A stretch of 64,000 nt of DNA from Actibacterium mucosum KCTC 23349 (lineage in GTDB: Bacteria; Pseudomonadota; Alphaproteobacteria; Rhodobacterales; Rhodobacteraceae). Shown here one piece after another: positions 16,498-24,205 of this stretch. Each line of letters starts with the position of its first letter. Within the stretch, counting starts at the first letter, position 1. The stretch is from contig NZ_JFKE01000009.1 in the NCBI RefSeq assembly GCF_000647975.1, forward strand, positions 34,132 to 98,131, read 5' to 3'. The translations under genes and the position numbers were made by a program. The notes below the pieces were generated by a model, which was given only the letters and a program-made list of their open reading frames with translations, searched no databases and was not told the origin of the DNA.

Positions 16498-17218
16498 CCT
16501 CCAGCTGCTGCAGATCGTGAATGATGATGGCGCTGCGCGTGATCTCGACCACGCCTGCGGCTTTCAACTTGTCCAGCGATTGGGTCACCCATTGCCGCGT
16601 CGCACCAACAATGGCCGCGATCTGTTCATAAGTGACGGTGCGGTCCACCACGATCGTGTTGCCTTCGGGGCGTCCGGTTGTGTTGGCAAGGATAACCAGC
16701 AACTGGCTCAGCCGTTCCGAAACCGACCGCGTGCCCAACATCTGGATCAACGCGGAATAGCTTTTGCCCTTGGCCACCAGCCCCTCGATCACGCCAACGG
16801 CCACGTCGGGCACCTCGCGCACCAGTTTCAGCAGGCTCGTGCCCGACAGAAACAGCAGCTCGCAAGGTTCCAGCGCATCAGCCGACCACACATGCCGCCC
16901 GCGCGCAAAAACCTCGGGGCCGCCAACGAAATGGCCGCTGCTCCAATAGGCCAGCGTGATTTCACGCCCCGACGGTCCGGCGTAATAGGTGCGCACGCGC
17001 CCGCTTTCGATGATCCAGACCCCGGTATGGGGCGCACCCTGGTGAAATATCCCGTCACCCTTGGCGAACCGGCACCGCGAACCAAGACTGCGCACCCGCT
17101 TCTGGTCATCCGGCGACAGGTCCGTCAAAAAGCCCGCGCCCTCGTTCAGCTCGGCGAAGTATTCGGACAGAAAAATCGCCCCGACCGGGCTGTCAGAAGT
17201 TTCGGTGTCGTGCATCAT
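16493..17218 (-). CDS. Crp/Fnr-family transcriptional regulator
   Basis: 241 residues: an N-terminal cyclic-nucleotide-binding-like beta barrel (about 40-150) and a C-terminal winged helix with IAAIVGATRQWVTQSL as recognition helix. The four cysteines needed for an Fnr iron-sulfur cluster are absent, so it is not an oxygen-sensing Fnr; the ligand is unknown. ATG at 17218 overlaps the cytochrome c stop; a second ATG at 17215 is possible. As the last gene of the ABC-Sco-PCuAC-cytochrome operon it is a candidate for autoregulation of that operon. Confidence 0.88.
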   Translation of the reverse strand: MMHDTETSDSPVGAIFLSEYFAELNEGAGFLTDLSPDDQKRVRSLGSRCRFAKGDGIFHQGAPHTGVWIIESGRVRTYYAGPSGREITLAYWSSGHFVGGPEVFARGRHVWSADALEPCELLFLSGTSLLKLVREVPDVAVGVIEGLVAKGKSYSALIQMLGTRSVSERLSQLLVILANTTGRPEGNTIVVDRTVTYEQIAAIVGATRQWVTQSLDKLKAAGVVEITRSAIIIHDLQQLEE

Positions 17219-17790
17219 TCACGTGGCTCGGCCGCAAGGTATTGCGCAATGGCGGCAAGTGTTGCGTCACCTTGTGGCAGCAATGCGGGATGGTCAACGC
17301 CCAAGGGGCCAGGCCGCCGCGCGCCTGACTGGAAATCCTGCATCTGCTTGGTCAGGTAACCGGCATGCTGCGCGGTCAGGAAAGGCACACCCGACAGCTC
17401 GGCGGCCTGATCGTGGCAATTGCCACAACCGGCCTCGGCATAGGCCGCCCGACCGGTGCCGTCATCGGTTGCCGGGGCGGGCGCGGGGGCGTCCTGCGTG
17501 GCGAACCATTCAACGGCAACAGGGATCTCTTCGGGTTTCAACTCGGTCACGATGGCCATCATCTGGCCGCCATCATTGGTGCGGTGCCCGGTCAAAAACC
17601 CATGAACCTGCGTCGTCAGATAGTCCGGATCCTGCCCGGCAAGGTTCGGAAACTTGGCCGTATGCGACACGCCGAACAACCCGTGACACAGCGCGCAGCG
17701 CTCGTAGGGTGGGAATTCATCCGCGGCGAAATCGGCCAGCGCAGGGCCGGTCGACATGGCAAGGCATACCAGCGCCGCCTTAAGATCCAT
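17215..17790 (-). CDS. Di-heme cytochrome c
   Basis: 191 residues from the ATG at 17790, which starts a signal peptide (MDLKAALVCLAMSTGPALA). An upstream extension to 17835 would lie wholly inside the PCuAC gene. Two CxxCH heme sites are visible: CALCHG near residue 30 and CGNCHD near residue 135, so this is a tandem c4/c553-like cytochrome for periplasmic electron transfer. The gene overlaps the end of the PCuAC gene by 11 bases and the regulator start by four. It probably receives electrons from, or donates them to, the process served by this operon. Confidence 0.88.
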   Translation of the reverse strand: MDLKAALVCLAMSTGPALADFAADEFPPYERCALCHGLFGVSHTAKFPNLAGQDPDYLTTQVHGFLTGHRTNDGGQMMAIVTELKPEEIPVAVEWFATQDAPAPAPATDDGTGRAAYAEAGCGNCHDQAAELSGVPFLTAQHAGYLTKQMQDFQSGARRPGPLGVDHPALLPQGDATLAAIAQYLAAEPRE

Positions 17791-18256
17791 GTTTGTGGTC
17801 GTGATGCTTGTCATGGCCATGGCCGCTGTGATCATGCGCCTTGTGCCTCTTCATGACCATCGCGGTCACCTGCTCGACCTCGCCATTGGCAAATTCCAGC
17901 GACAGCTCGATCATGTCCCCTTCGGACACCGGCGCCTTCGGTTTCATCAACATGAAATGAAGGCCGCCATGTTCGAAGGTCACGGTTGTGCCGGGCCCAA
18001 TTTCCACCAGATCCACGGCGCTCATCATCGCGACGCCGTCTTTCTCGGTGGATTCGTGAATATGCGCCATGGCATAGGCCGGGGCCGACACGCCGATCAA
18101 TTGCCGCGGGGTGTCCCCGGTGTTCGTGATCGACATAAAGGCCGCATGCGCCGCCACGCCCGGAGGGGCCAGCGGAATGATCGGGTTCTCCACCGACACC
18201 CCATCGGCAAAGGCAAGGCCGGGCAGGCACATCAGGGCAAGGGCAAGCCGTTTCAT
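17780..18256 (-). CDS. PCuAC periplasmic copper chaperone
   Basis: 158 residues with a signal peptide (MKRLALALMCLPGLAFA). The copper site H-M-H-M is recognisable: MAHIHEST, MMSAV and HGGLHFMLM. The tail from about residue 138 is very rich in His (HDHSGHGHDKHHDHKHG), a probable extra metal-storage segment. PCuAC delivers Cu(I) to cytochrome oxidase CuA or other copper enzymes together with Sco, whose gene lies just upstream with ATGA overlap. Confidence 0.92.
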   Translation of the reverse strand: MKRLALALMCLPGLAFADGVSVENPIIPLAPPGVAAHAAFMSITNTGDTPRQLIGVSAPAYAMAHIHESTEKDGVAMMSAVDLVEIGPGTTVTFEHGGLHFMLMKPKAPVSEGDMIELSLEFANGEVEQVTAMVMKRHKAHDHSGHGHDKHHDHKHGS

Positions 18257-18846
18257 TGGGAAAGTTCCTTTCGATACGAGATCTGCATGCGGGCCAGAAA
18301 CTCGGCGGTCTGGCCGGGGTCAAACGGAGGCTGCAGCTTGGCCCGCAAAGTGCCATCGGGGGCGATGACGGACACGGACGAGCTGTGCTGTACCTCGTAA
18401 TAGCCAGACGAATCCGGCGTCATGATGCGATAGAAGCTGTCCGTCGCCTCGACCAAGGCGTCGATCTGATCGCGGGCGCCGGTAAAACTGCGGAAATCGG
18501 GGTGAAAGAACTTGGCATATTCACTGACCGTTTCAGCGTCGCGATCCGGATCGACCGAGATAAACACCACCTTGGGAACGTTGTCGGGCCGCACGCGCAG
18601 GCTGGTTTCGCTGACAGCGGCCTCGAGGTTGCCAAGGGTAAACGGGCAGACATCCGGGCAGGACAGGAAACCGAACATCACGATGGTCCAGGCATCGGTC
18701 AGGTCGCGTTCGGTAAAGGTCTCACCCAGGTCGTTGGTGTAGACAAAGGCGGGCATTTCCACCGGTTCGTCCAGCATCACACCCTGCACCTGCGCGGTGG
18801 CGGGCACGGCAAAGGCGACGATCAGCGCTGCAAGAAGATGTCTCAT
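18253..18846 (-). CDS. Sco1/SenC-family copper chaperone / thiol reductase
   Basis: 197 residues, signal peptide ending AFAVPATAQ. The thioredoxin-like core carries CPDVCPFT (CxxxC copper site) and the distal conserved His in EVQHSSS. Sco proteins insert copper or reduce CuA-site cysteines. No oxidase subunits lie nearby, so this copy is likely dedicated to another copper protein of this locus or shared. Start ATG 18846 overlaps the ABC ATPase stop. Confidence 0.92.
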   Translation of the reverse strand: MRHLLAALIVAFAVPATAQVQGVMLDEPVEMPAFVYTNDLGETFTERDLTDAWTIVMFGFLSCPDVCPFTLGNLEAAVSETSLRVRPDNVPKVVFISVDPDRDAETVSEYAKFFHPDFRSFTGARDQIDALVEATDSFYRIMTPDSSGYYEVQHSSSVSVIAPDGTLRAKLQPPFDPGQTAEFLARMQISYRKELSQ

Positions 18847-19679
18847 GTGTTCTGGCTTTCAAAGGCTTTGCGGCTTTCTGCCTTGATCGTGTCCAGGCAG
18901 AACTGGCGCGCCTTGATGTATTCCGGGGTCGCGGCCATGTCGGTGGAACGCGGGCGGGGCAGGTCGATCTTGACGTCTTCGATGATGCGCCCCGGTGCGG
19001 CGCTCATGATCAGAACACGGTCCGCAAGGAACACGGCCTCGTCCACGTCATGGGTGACAAAAACAACCGTGGTGCCGAACTTGCGCCAGATATCCAGAAG
19101 GCTTTCCTGCATCATCAGGCGCGTCTGCGCGTCCAGCGCGCCAAAAGGCTCGTCCATCAGCAGAACCGACGGGTAATTGGCCAGCGCCCGTGCAATGCCC
19201 ACGCGCTGCTGCATGCCGCCCGACAATTCGGCCGGATAGCGGTCGCCAAACTTTTTCAGCCCCACGAGTTCCAGGAACGTATTGGCGGTTGATCCGGCCT
19301 CGATCCGGCCGTGCCCGGCCATTTTCGGGCCGAAGGCAACGTTTTCATACACCGTCTTCCACGGCAGCAACGAATATTGCTGAAACACCATGCCGCGGTC
19401 GGGGCCGGGGCGGTCCACCTTTTTGTCGTCGATGGTAACCTCGCCGGTCGATGGCGCGACATAGCCGGCAATTGCGTTCATCAATGTCGACTTGCCACAG
19501 CCGGACGGGCCAAGGATGCACACGAACTCGCCCGCCGCGATGTCGATGGACGTGGTTTCCACGGCCAGATGCGCATTGGCGCCCGTGCCAAAGCTGATCG
19601 ACACGTCCGCGACCGAGATTTGCCCTTTGCCCTTTTCGTCAGGCTGGCGCGGGGTTTTGAATTTCAGAACATCAAGCAT
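18843..19679 (-). CDS. NitT/TauT-type ABC importer ATPase
   Basis: 278 residues from ATG 19679. Walker [10 protein letters not shown], signature LSGGMQQRVGIARAL, Walker B VLLMDEPFGALD and VFVTHDVDEAVFL place it with SsuB/TauB/NrtD ATPases for sulfonates, taurine, nitrate and related ligands. A 30-residue N-terminal leader precedes the ABC domain. It overlaps both the membrane-protein gene upstream (8 bases) and sco downstream (ATGA), so importer and copper genes are translated as one unit. Confidence 0.9.
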   Translation of the reverse strand: MLDVLKFKTPRQPDEKGKGQISVADVSISFGTGANAHLAVETTSIDIAAGEFVCILGPSGCGKSTLMNAIAGYVAPSTGEVTIDDKKVDRPGPDRGMVFQQYSLLPWKTVYENVAFGPKMAGHGRIEAGSTANTFLELVGLKKFGDRYPAELSGGMQQRVGIARALANYPSVLLMDEPFGALDAQTRLMMQESLLDIWRKFGTTVVFVTHDVDEAVFLADRVLIMSAAPGRIIEDVKIDLPRPRSTDMAATPEYIKARQFCLDTIKAESRKAFESQNT

Positions 19680-20340
19680 GTGAAGCCTCTGCAATTGGTT
19701 CGGGCTCAGGTCGTGATTTGTGCCACGCAAGGAAAAGGATCAGTGCCACCAACAGGCCGAAACCACCGCCCGTCAGAACCGGGCCCATGGTTTCCATCGC
19801 CAACGAGGTCGACACGCCCAGCCCCAGCATGGCCAGCCCCACCACCCAGGACGGTGTGGCGCAGCAGACGACCCAGCTCATCGTGGCGTTTGTCATGGCC
19901 ACCAGAACCGCGCCCAACCCGGTTGTTGCGCGCAAGGTGCCGGTGTTCGCGGTGCTGCAGGTCTCGCGCCGGGTCAGGGCCATGCAAAGCGACACGGTGG
20001 CCCCCAGAATGAACAACACCAACAGGCGGGACGGAACGACGTTCAGGCTCCATTCCGAAATGCCCATGCCATAGTCGTAGTTCATCTTGCCAATCTCCAG
20101 CAGCCACTCCTCCCACACGATGGGGGGAATGTCGGACCACGACGGGGTAGACTTGATGATCCACGCGACATTGGCGACCCAGTTGTAACCGGTGACATAG
20201 TTCGGAAGGGCCTGAAACCGGACGATCAGGGCGATCATCATCAGGACCTGAAACAGCAGGGCAAAGATCAGACCATGCAAAAGCATGCGCTTCCAATTGC
20301 CGCGAATATCGGTCCAAAGGGTAGAAAACATCGCGCGCAT
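19672..20340 (-). CDS. Membrane protein of unknown function with CC motif, inside ABC operon
   Basis: 222 residues if started at ATG 20340, one base into the permease stop with AGGA eight bases before; ATG 20361 is an alternative adding seven residues. About five to six hydrophobic segments: near 20-45, 100-120, 140-160, 165-185 and 190-210. It has no EAA loop, so it is not the ABC permease. The conserved-looking stretch MSWVVCCATPSWVVGLAML has paired cysteines inside a membrane segment, a plausible copper or redox site given the Sco and PCuAC neighbours. I do not recognise the family; a role like the AprM membrane partner of AprBA is only a guess. Confidence 0.75.
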   Translation of the reverse strand: MRAMFSTLWTDIRGNWKRMLLHGLIFALLFQVLMMIALIVRFQALPNYVTGYNWVANVAWIIKSTPSWSDIPPIVWEEWLLEIGKMNYDYGMGISEWSLNVVPSRLLVLFILGATVSLCMALTRRETCSTANTGTLRATTGLGAVLVAMTNATMSWVVCCATPSWVVGLAMLGLGVSTSLAMETMGPVLTGGGFGLLVALILFLAWHKSRPEPEPIAEASHA

Positions 20341-21230
20341 CAGCGGGTCCTTTTCTGCCATTTCAACATCGGTTTGGTGATCATCTTCACGGCTGCGGTT
20401 GACCCGGTGCCAAGGAACCCGATCACCAGCATGCCAACGACGATGTCCTGATAGTTGATCAGGCTATACGCATCCCACGTGAAATAGCCGATGCCATACT
20501 GGCCCGAGATGATCTCGCCCGCCAAAAGCGAGAACCAGCTGACGCCCATCCCGATGGCAAGACCGGCCGCAATCGACGGCAGTGCCGCCGGGATCACCAC
20601 GTGCCGGAACACCGCCCAGCGGCTGGCGCCCAACGACTGCACCGCGCGCACCAGAACCTCGGGCGTCTGCTCGACGCCATGCAAGGTGTTCAGAACAATG
20701 GGAAACAAAGCACCCAGGAAGGTGATGTAGATGATCGAGCTTTCCTCGGTCGGCCACATCAGGATGGCCAACGGGATCCAAGCCACGGCCGGGATCGGGC
20801 GCACGACCTCGATATAGGGCATGATGAACGCGCGGGCGATGCGCGAGCGGCCCATGATCAGGCCGATGAAGATGCCCAGCACCGTGGCCAGAGTGTAACT
20901 GATCAGGATCCGGCGCATCGATACGCCGATATGGGTCCAGAATATCTCGGTCTGGATATGGCCGACGAACGCGGTCAGCACACGCCATGGCGACGGCACG
21001 TTCGAGAAATTGATGTAAAAGTCCAGGTTGATGGCGGTTGCAAGGTGCCACAGCAGCGCGCCGGCGCTGAGGGACAGGAAGACCATGCCAATGCTACCGG
21101 CCTGCTTGCGACCGATGCGCAGCGCGGATATCGGGCTGGCCTTGGGGGCAGGCGCGGGCGCTGCCTTTGCCGTGGGCCGTGGTTGCGTTGCTTGGTTCGC
21201 AACTTCCTTGGTCTGTAAAGCCGTCGCCAT
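20340..21230 (-). CDS. NitT/TauT-type ABC importer permease
   Basis: 296 residues. About six membrane segments after a Pro/Ala-rich cytoplasmic N-terminus (PAPAPKASP). The coupling loop GASRWAVFRHVVIPAALPSI is a textbook EAA motif of the SsuC/TauC/NrtB class. It partners with the ATPase at 18843-19679 and the binding protein at 21303-22679. Confidence 0.9.
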   Translation of the reverse strand: MATALQTKEVANQATQPRPTAKAAPAPAPKASPISALRIGRKQAGSIGMVFLSLSAGALLWHLATAINLDFYINFSNVPSPWRVLTAFVGHIQTEIFWTHIGVSMRRILISYTLATVLGIFIGLIMGRSRIARAFIMPYIEVVRPIPAVAWIPLAILMWPTEESSIIYITFLGALFPIVLNTLHGVEQTPEVLVRAVQSLGASRWAVFRHVVIPAALPSIAAGLAIGMGVSWFSLLAGEIISGQYGIGYFTWDAYSLINYQDIVVGMLVIGFLGTGSTAAVKMITKPMLKWQKRTR

Positions 21231-21260
21231 CTTGTCAGCCTTCTGTAAAACGTTTCAGGC

Positions 21261-21278
21261 CGGGGCGCTGACGCCCCG
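21261..21278 (-). terminator. Hairpin between binding protein and permease genes
   Basis: CGGGGCG-CTGA-CGCCCCG in the 72-base gap after the binding-protein stop. There is no T tract in the minus direction, so it is more likely a processing or stabilising hairpin that raises binding-protein mRNA over the permease part. Confidence 0.45.
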
Positions 21279-21302
21279 ACCCCTGCCTATCAAGACGGGC
21301 CG

Positions 21303-22679
21303 TTAGCCTTCGGAGATGAAGTCGGCGATGGCCTCGTCAAAGCTGACCAGCGCCCCACCGGTTTTGCCGGCATAGGCCTCGGCCTCGCCCTTGCGCAGGA
21401 AGGTGGCATAGTCGTCACCCGACTTGACCCAGAACGCGGTCTTGCCGAACAGTTTCAGGCCGGTTTCCACGTCATAGACATAGGTGGCGTTCACCAGTGC
21501 CGCCGTGGCGCGAATGTCTGCCATGGCTTTCAGGAATTCGGGCAGCGTGCCGAACGAGGCCACGCCATCGCGCGAGTGCCAGATTTCCATCGGCAGGCCC
21601 TTGTTTGCCGCCAGCGGGTCAACAACCACGGCTTTTTCGGCCTCATAGTCTACGCCCAGGTCAGCATAGGCCGCCTTGATATAGTCCTCGTTGATCCATG
21701 CGTCGAAATCCAGCGGCGGAATGGCTTTTTCCTTGACCAGAACACCGTGGTTGAACGCCAGCGCATCCACCCATTCCTGTTTCACGGTCGGCTCAAGCGT
21801 CAGGTGGCCACCTTCCGAGAAGTACAGGTACAGCACCTCTTTCTCGACGCCGGTCCAGCCTTCCATCAGGGTCACGGCCTGCATGGGATCTTCGCGGATC
21901 CATTCGCCCGCCTCCCAAACGGCCTTGATGAAGGCCTCGACCACTTCGGGGTATTCAACGGCAAAATCTTCGCGCACCACGACACCGTGCAGGTAGGGCA
22001 CACCGGTTTCCGAGCCGTCAAAGATCTTGCGGCCGGTGCCGCGGAATTCCATGATCTCGGACCACGGGCAGAAATCCGAGTGGGCGTCGATCTTGCCGGC
22101 GGCGATATTCGCGGCACCTACGGCGGGGCTCTGGTTTTTCAGAACGTATTCCGAGGTGGGAATGTTGTTGTCCTGCATGGCTTTCAGCAGCATGCCCCAA
22201 GCGGCCGAACCAACCGGGGTGGACACTTCTTTGCCGGCCAGCTGATCGATCGAGTACAGATCGCTGTCGACCGGCACAACAATCGCGTTGCCCGAGCCCT
22301 TTAGGTTGTAACCCGTCCCGGCCACGTAAAGCGTGCGCAGGCTGTCGGTTTCCTGAAACTTGGCGCCGTTTACGATCAGCGGATAGTCACCCATCACGCC
22401 AAAGTTCAGCTTGTTGGCCAGCATCTGGTTGGTGATCGGCCCACCCGAGCTGTAATCCGCCCAGCTGACATCGTATTTGGCGTCGGCATATTTGCCGTCC
22501 GTGGGCAGGTATTTTTCCAGCAGGCCCAGCTCTTTTACAACGATACCGGCGGTGTAGGTGTCGGTACACATGGACTGGTGCCCAATGGCGATACTGATCT
22601 TTTCGGCCGAAGCCATAGAGGCCATAGATACCAGCGATGCACCAAGCAACGCAGACTTCAATGTGTAGTTCCTGATCAT
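21303..22679 (-). CDS. NitT/TauT-type substrate-binding protein
   Basis: 458 residues, long for this class. Signal peptide ends MASMASAEK. The body has the NMT1/SsuA-like two-lobe pattern: IAIGHQSMCTDTYTAGIV at the start of the mature part, GVMGDYPLIVNGA, and VPVDSDLYSIDQLAGKEVSTP. Known ligands of the class are sulfonates, taurine, nitrate, cyanate and thiamine precursors; the ligand here cannot be read from sequence. The MCTDTY segment with a cysteine near the ligand entrance is unusual. First gene of the ABC-copper operon; upstream lies a 305-base AT-rich control region. Confidence 0.88.
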   Translation of the reverse strand: MIRNYTLKSALLGASLVSMASMASAEKISIAIGHQSMCTDTYTAGIVVKELGLLEKYLPTDGKYADAKYDVSWADYSSGGPITNQMLANKLNFGVMGDYPLIVNGAKFQETDSLRTLYVAGTGYNLKGSGNAIVVPVDSDLYSIDQLAGKEVSTPVGSAAWGMLLKAMQDNNIPTSEYVLKNQSPAVGAANIAAGKIDAHSDFCPWSEIMEFRGTGRKIFDGSETGVPYLHGVVVREDFAVEYPEVVEAFIKAVWEAGEWIREDPMQAVTLMEGWTGVEKEVLYLYFSEGGHLTLEPTVKQEWVDALAFNHGVLVKEKAIPPLDFDAWINEDYIKAAYADLGVDYEAEKAVVVDPLAANKGLPMEIWHSRDGVASFGTLPEFLKAMADIRATAALVNATYVYDVETGLKLFGKTAFWVKSGDDYATFLRKGEAEAYAGKTGGALVSFDEAIADFISEG

Positions 22680-22984
22680 AGCGACGTTCCCTTAGAAGAT
22701 TTCAGTAAGTCGAAACTGAAATCAGTATCAGGGCAGTTTTCTGCGGTGCAAAACGCCAGCCGTTAACAAATTGACAGCATTTCCCGTTTGCCCATTTTTT
22801 CGCCCACTTATTTCGGCTTTGGGGCGCAATTTGTCACTTTCGTGACGGGATTTCCGCGAATCGATTCGAAAAAAAATTCTTTAAATACAATAACTTAAGT
22901 GCATTTTTGGGCGACGAAAGCGCCCCTGACAGCAATGCTGTAGGGGTTTTGCTTTCACGATGTCGGCGCCCGAAAACCGGGGTT
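22680..22984. other. 305-base AT-rich intergenic control region with several palindromes
   Basis: No gene seen. It holds GTCAC-TTTC-GTGAC (22833-22846), the 12-bp palindrome CGAATCGATTCG (22857-22868), an AT-rich stretch at 22868-22905 suited to a promoter, and a long stem (22916-22956: GAAAGC/GCTTTC outside, CCCCT/AGGGG and ACAGC/GCTGT inside) just past the HEAT gene end. The stem could end the upstream transcript, while the palindromes could bind the Crp/Fnr protein or another regulator of the binding-protein operon. Confidence 0.5.
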
Positions 22985-23938
22985 TCAGGCCGCCATTTTA
23001 CCCAAGGCCCAGCGTACGTTCTTGCGTACATCCGGGTCGGTATCGTCTTCGTATTTCTGCAGGAACGGCACCGTTTCCGGCACTGCCAATTCTCCCAGAA
23101 CCGCGGCGCATTCCTTGCGCAGGTTTGGCACAGGCAGATCCATCATCGGACCGATTTCCATGGCCGCATCGGTGGCGCCCAGTTTGCCCAGCGAGCGGAC
23201 GGCCTTCAGCCGAACCTGCCAGTAATCGTCATCCAGAACCGTACGCAGGGCGGGAATGCAGCCCGCGCCTCCGGTTTTCGCCAAGGTCTCGGCAGCTGCT
23301 TCGCGCACGATCCATTCGGGGTCTTGCATCCCGTCGATCAGGGTTGCCTCGGCATGTGCGGACTTGGAGAAGCCCAGCGCCGACAGCGCCGTGCGCCGCA
23401 CCTTCGCCGAGGCGTCATGTGCTGCATCCCGCAAGGCGGGCAGGGCGGTTTCATCCTGCAGCCAGCCGATCACGCCAACCGCTTCGATCCGCACCACTTC
23501 CGAGCTGTGTTGCAGCGCGGCAATGGCCGGGCCCATGGTCTCGGGGCGGCGCAGTTCCTTGATCCCGGCCAGGCATGCGGCCAGCTTGACCTCGTTCTCG
23601 TCCGACAGATGCGGCAAGATCGCGTCGCCCGAAGCGGGGTCCTTCAGCTCGGTCAGGCTGATCGCTGCCGCGTCCACCACTGCGGCGTCGCTGTCGGAAA
23701 GGGCCACAACCAGCGCGGCGGCGGTTTCCGGGCCGTCGAAATCGGTCAGGCCCTGTGCGGCCTGTTTGCGCACACCGGCATCCGCGTCAGTGATCGCCCT
23801 GGCCAGATACGGGATCGCCGCGGGGTCGGCGCTGTCGGTTAGATCCATCACCGCCATGATCCGCGCACCGGGCGAGGGGTCGTCCAACCCTTCGGCCAGG
23901 TCCTTGATGTCGTCGAAATCTTCGAAAAGTCCGCTCAC
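22985..23938 (-). CDS. HEAT-repeat (PBS-lyase type) protein
   Basis: 317 residues starting with GTG at 23938, seven bases after the ferredoxin stop. It is made of about nine tandem helical repeats of about 31 residues with the pattern DxxxxVRxxAxxALG, for example KVRRTALSALGF and YWQVRLKAVRSLGKLG, ending VRWALGKMAA. HEAT repeats of this type act as scaffolds or assembly factors, as in phycobiliprotein lyase-like proteins. Placed directly after the AprBA-like pair, it is probably a maturation or docking partner of that oxidoreductase. No catalytic residues are apparent. Confidence 0.85.
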   Translation of the reverse strand: MSGLFEDFDDIKDLAEGLDDPSPGARIMAVMDLTDSADPAAIPYLARAITDADAGVRKQAAQGLTDFDGPETAAALVVALSDSDAAVVDAAAISLTELKDPASGDAILPHLSDENEVKLAACLAGIKELRRPETMGPAIAALQHSSEVVRIEAVGVIGWLQDETALPALRDAAHDASAKVRRTALSALGFSKSAHAEATLIDGMQDPEWIVREAAAETLAKTGGAGCIPALRTVLDDDYWQVRLKAVRSLGKLGATDAAMEIGPMMDLPVPNLRKECAAVLGELAVPETVPFLQKYEDDTDPDVRKNVRWALGKMAA

Positions 23939-23945
23939 GTCCGCC

Positions 23946-24188
23946 TCACTTCAACAGATAGGGAAGGTTCACGGTGACCGCGCCGGTGGGGCAATCCGCC
24001 TCGCACGGCATGCAGTACCAGCATTCGTCGTATTTCATATACGCGGTCTTGCCACCGTCGTCGGTTTCAACGATCCGCAGCACGTCCAGCGGGCAGACAT
24101 CCACGCAAACGGTACATCCCTTATCCGCGATACACAGGTCGTCATTCACGACCACGGGCACGGTGGTAGAGGTTTGTGCAAGGGGCAT
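23946..24188 (-). CDS. Short AprB-like 2[4Fe-4S] ferredoxin
   Basis: 80 residues with two cluster motifs: CIADKGCTVCVDVCP and CWYCMPCEADCP, giving eight cysteines. The spacing and the W/Y between cysteines in the second motif resemble the ferredoxin part of AprB, the beta subunit of APS reductase. AprB proper is about 150 residues; the C-terminal tail that wraps around AprA is missing. It lies 17 bases after the AprA-like gene and probably carries electrons from its FAD. Confidence 0.82.
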   Translation of the reverse strand: MPLAQTSTTVPVVVNDDLCIADKGCTVCVDVCPLDVLRIVETDDGGKTAYMKYDECWYCMPCEADCPTGAVTVNLPYLLK

Positions 24189-24205
24189 ATCGTGAGTCCT
24201 TTTTC

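Noticed and set aside
16493..17218. Oxygen-sensing Fnr identity of the Crp/Fnr protein
   Set aside because: The N-terminal cysteine cluster for an iron-sulfur centre is missing.
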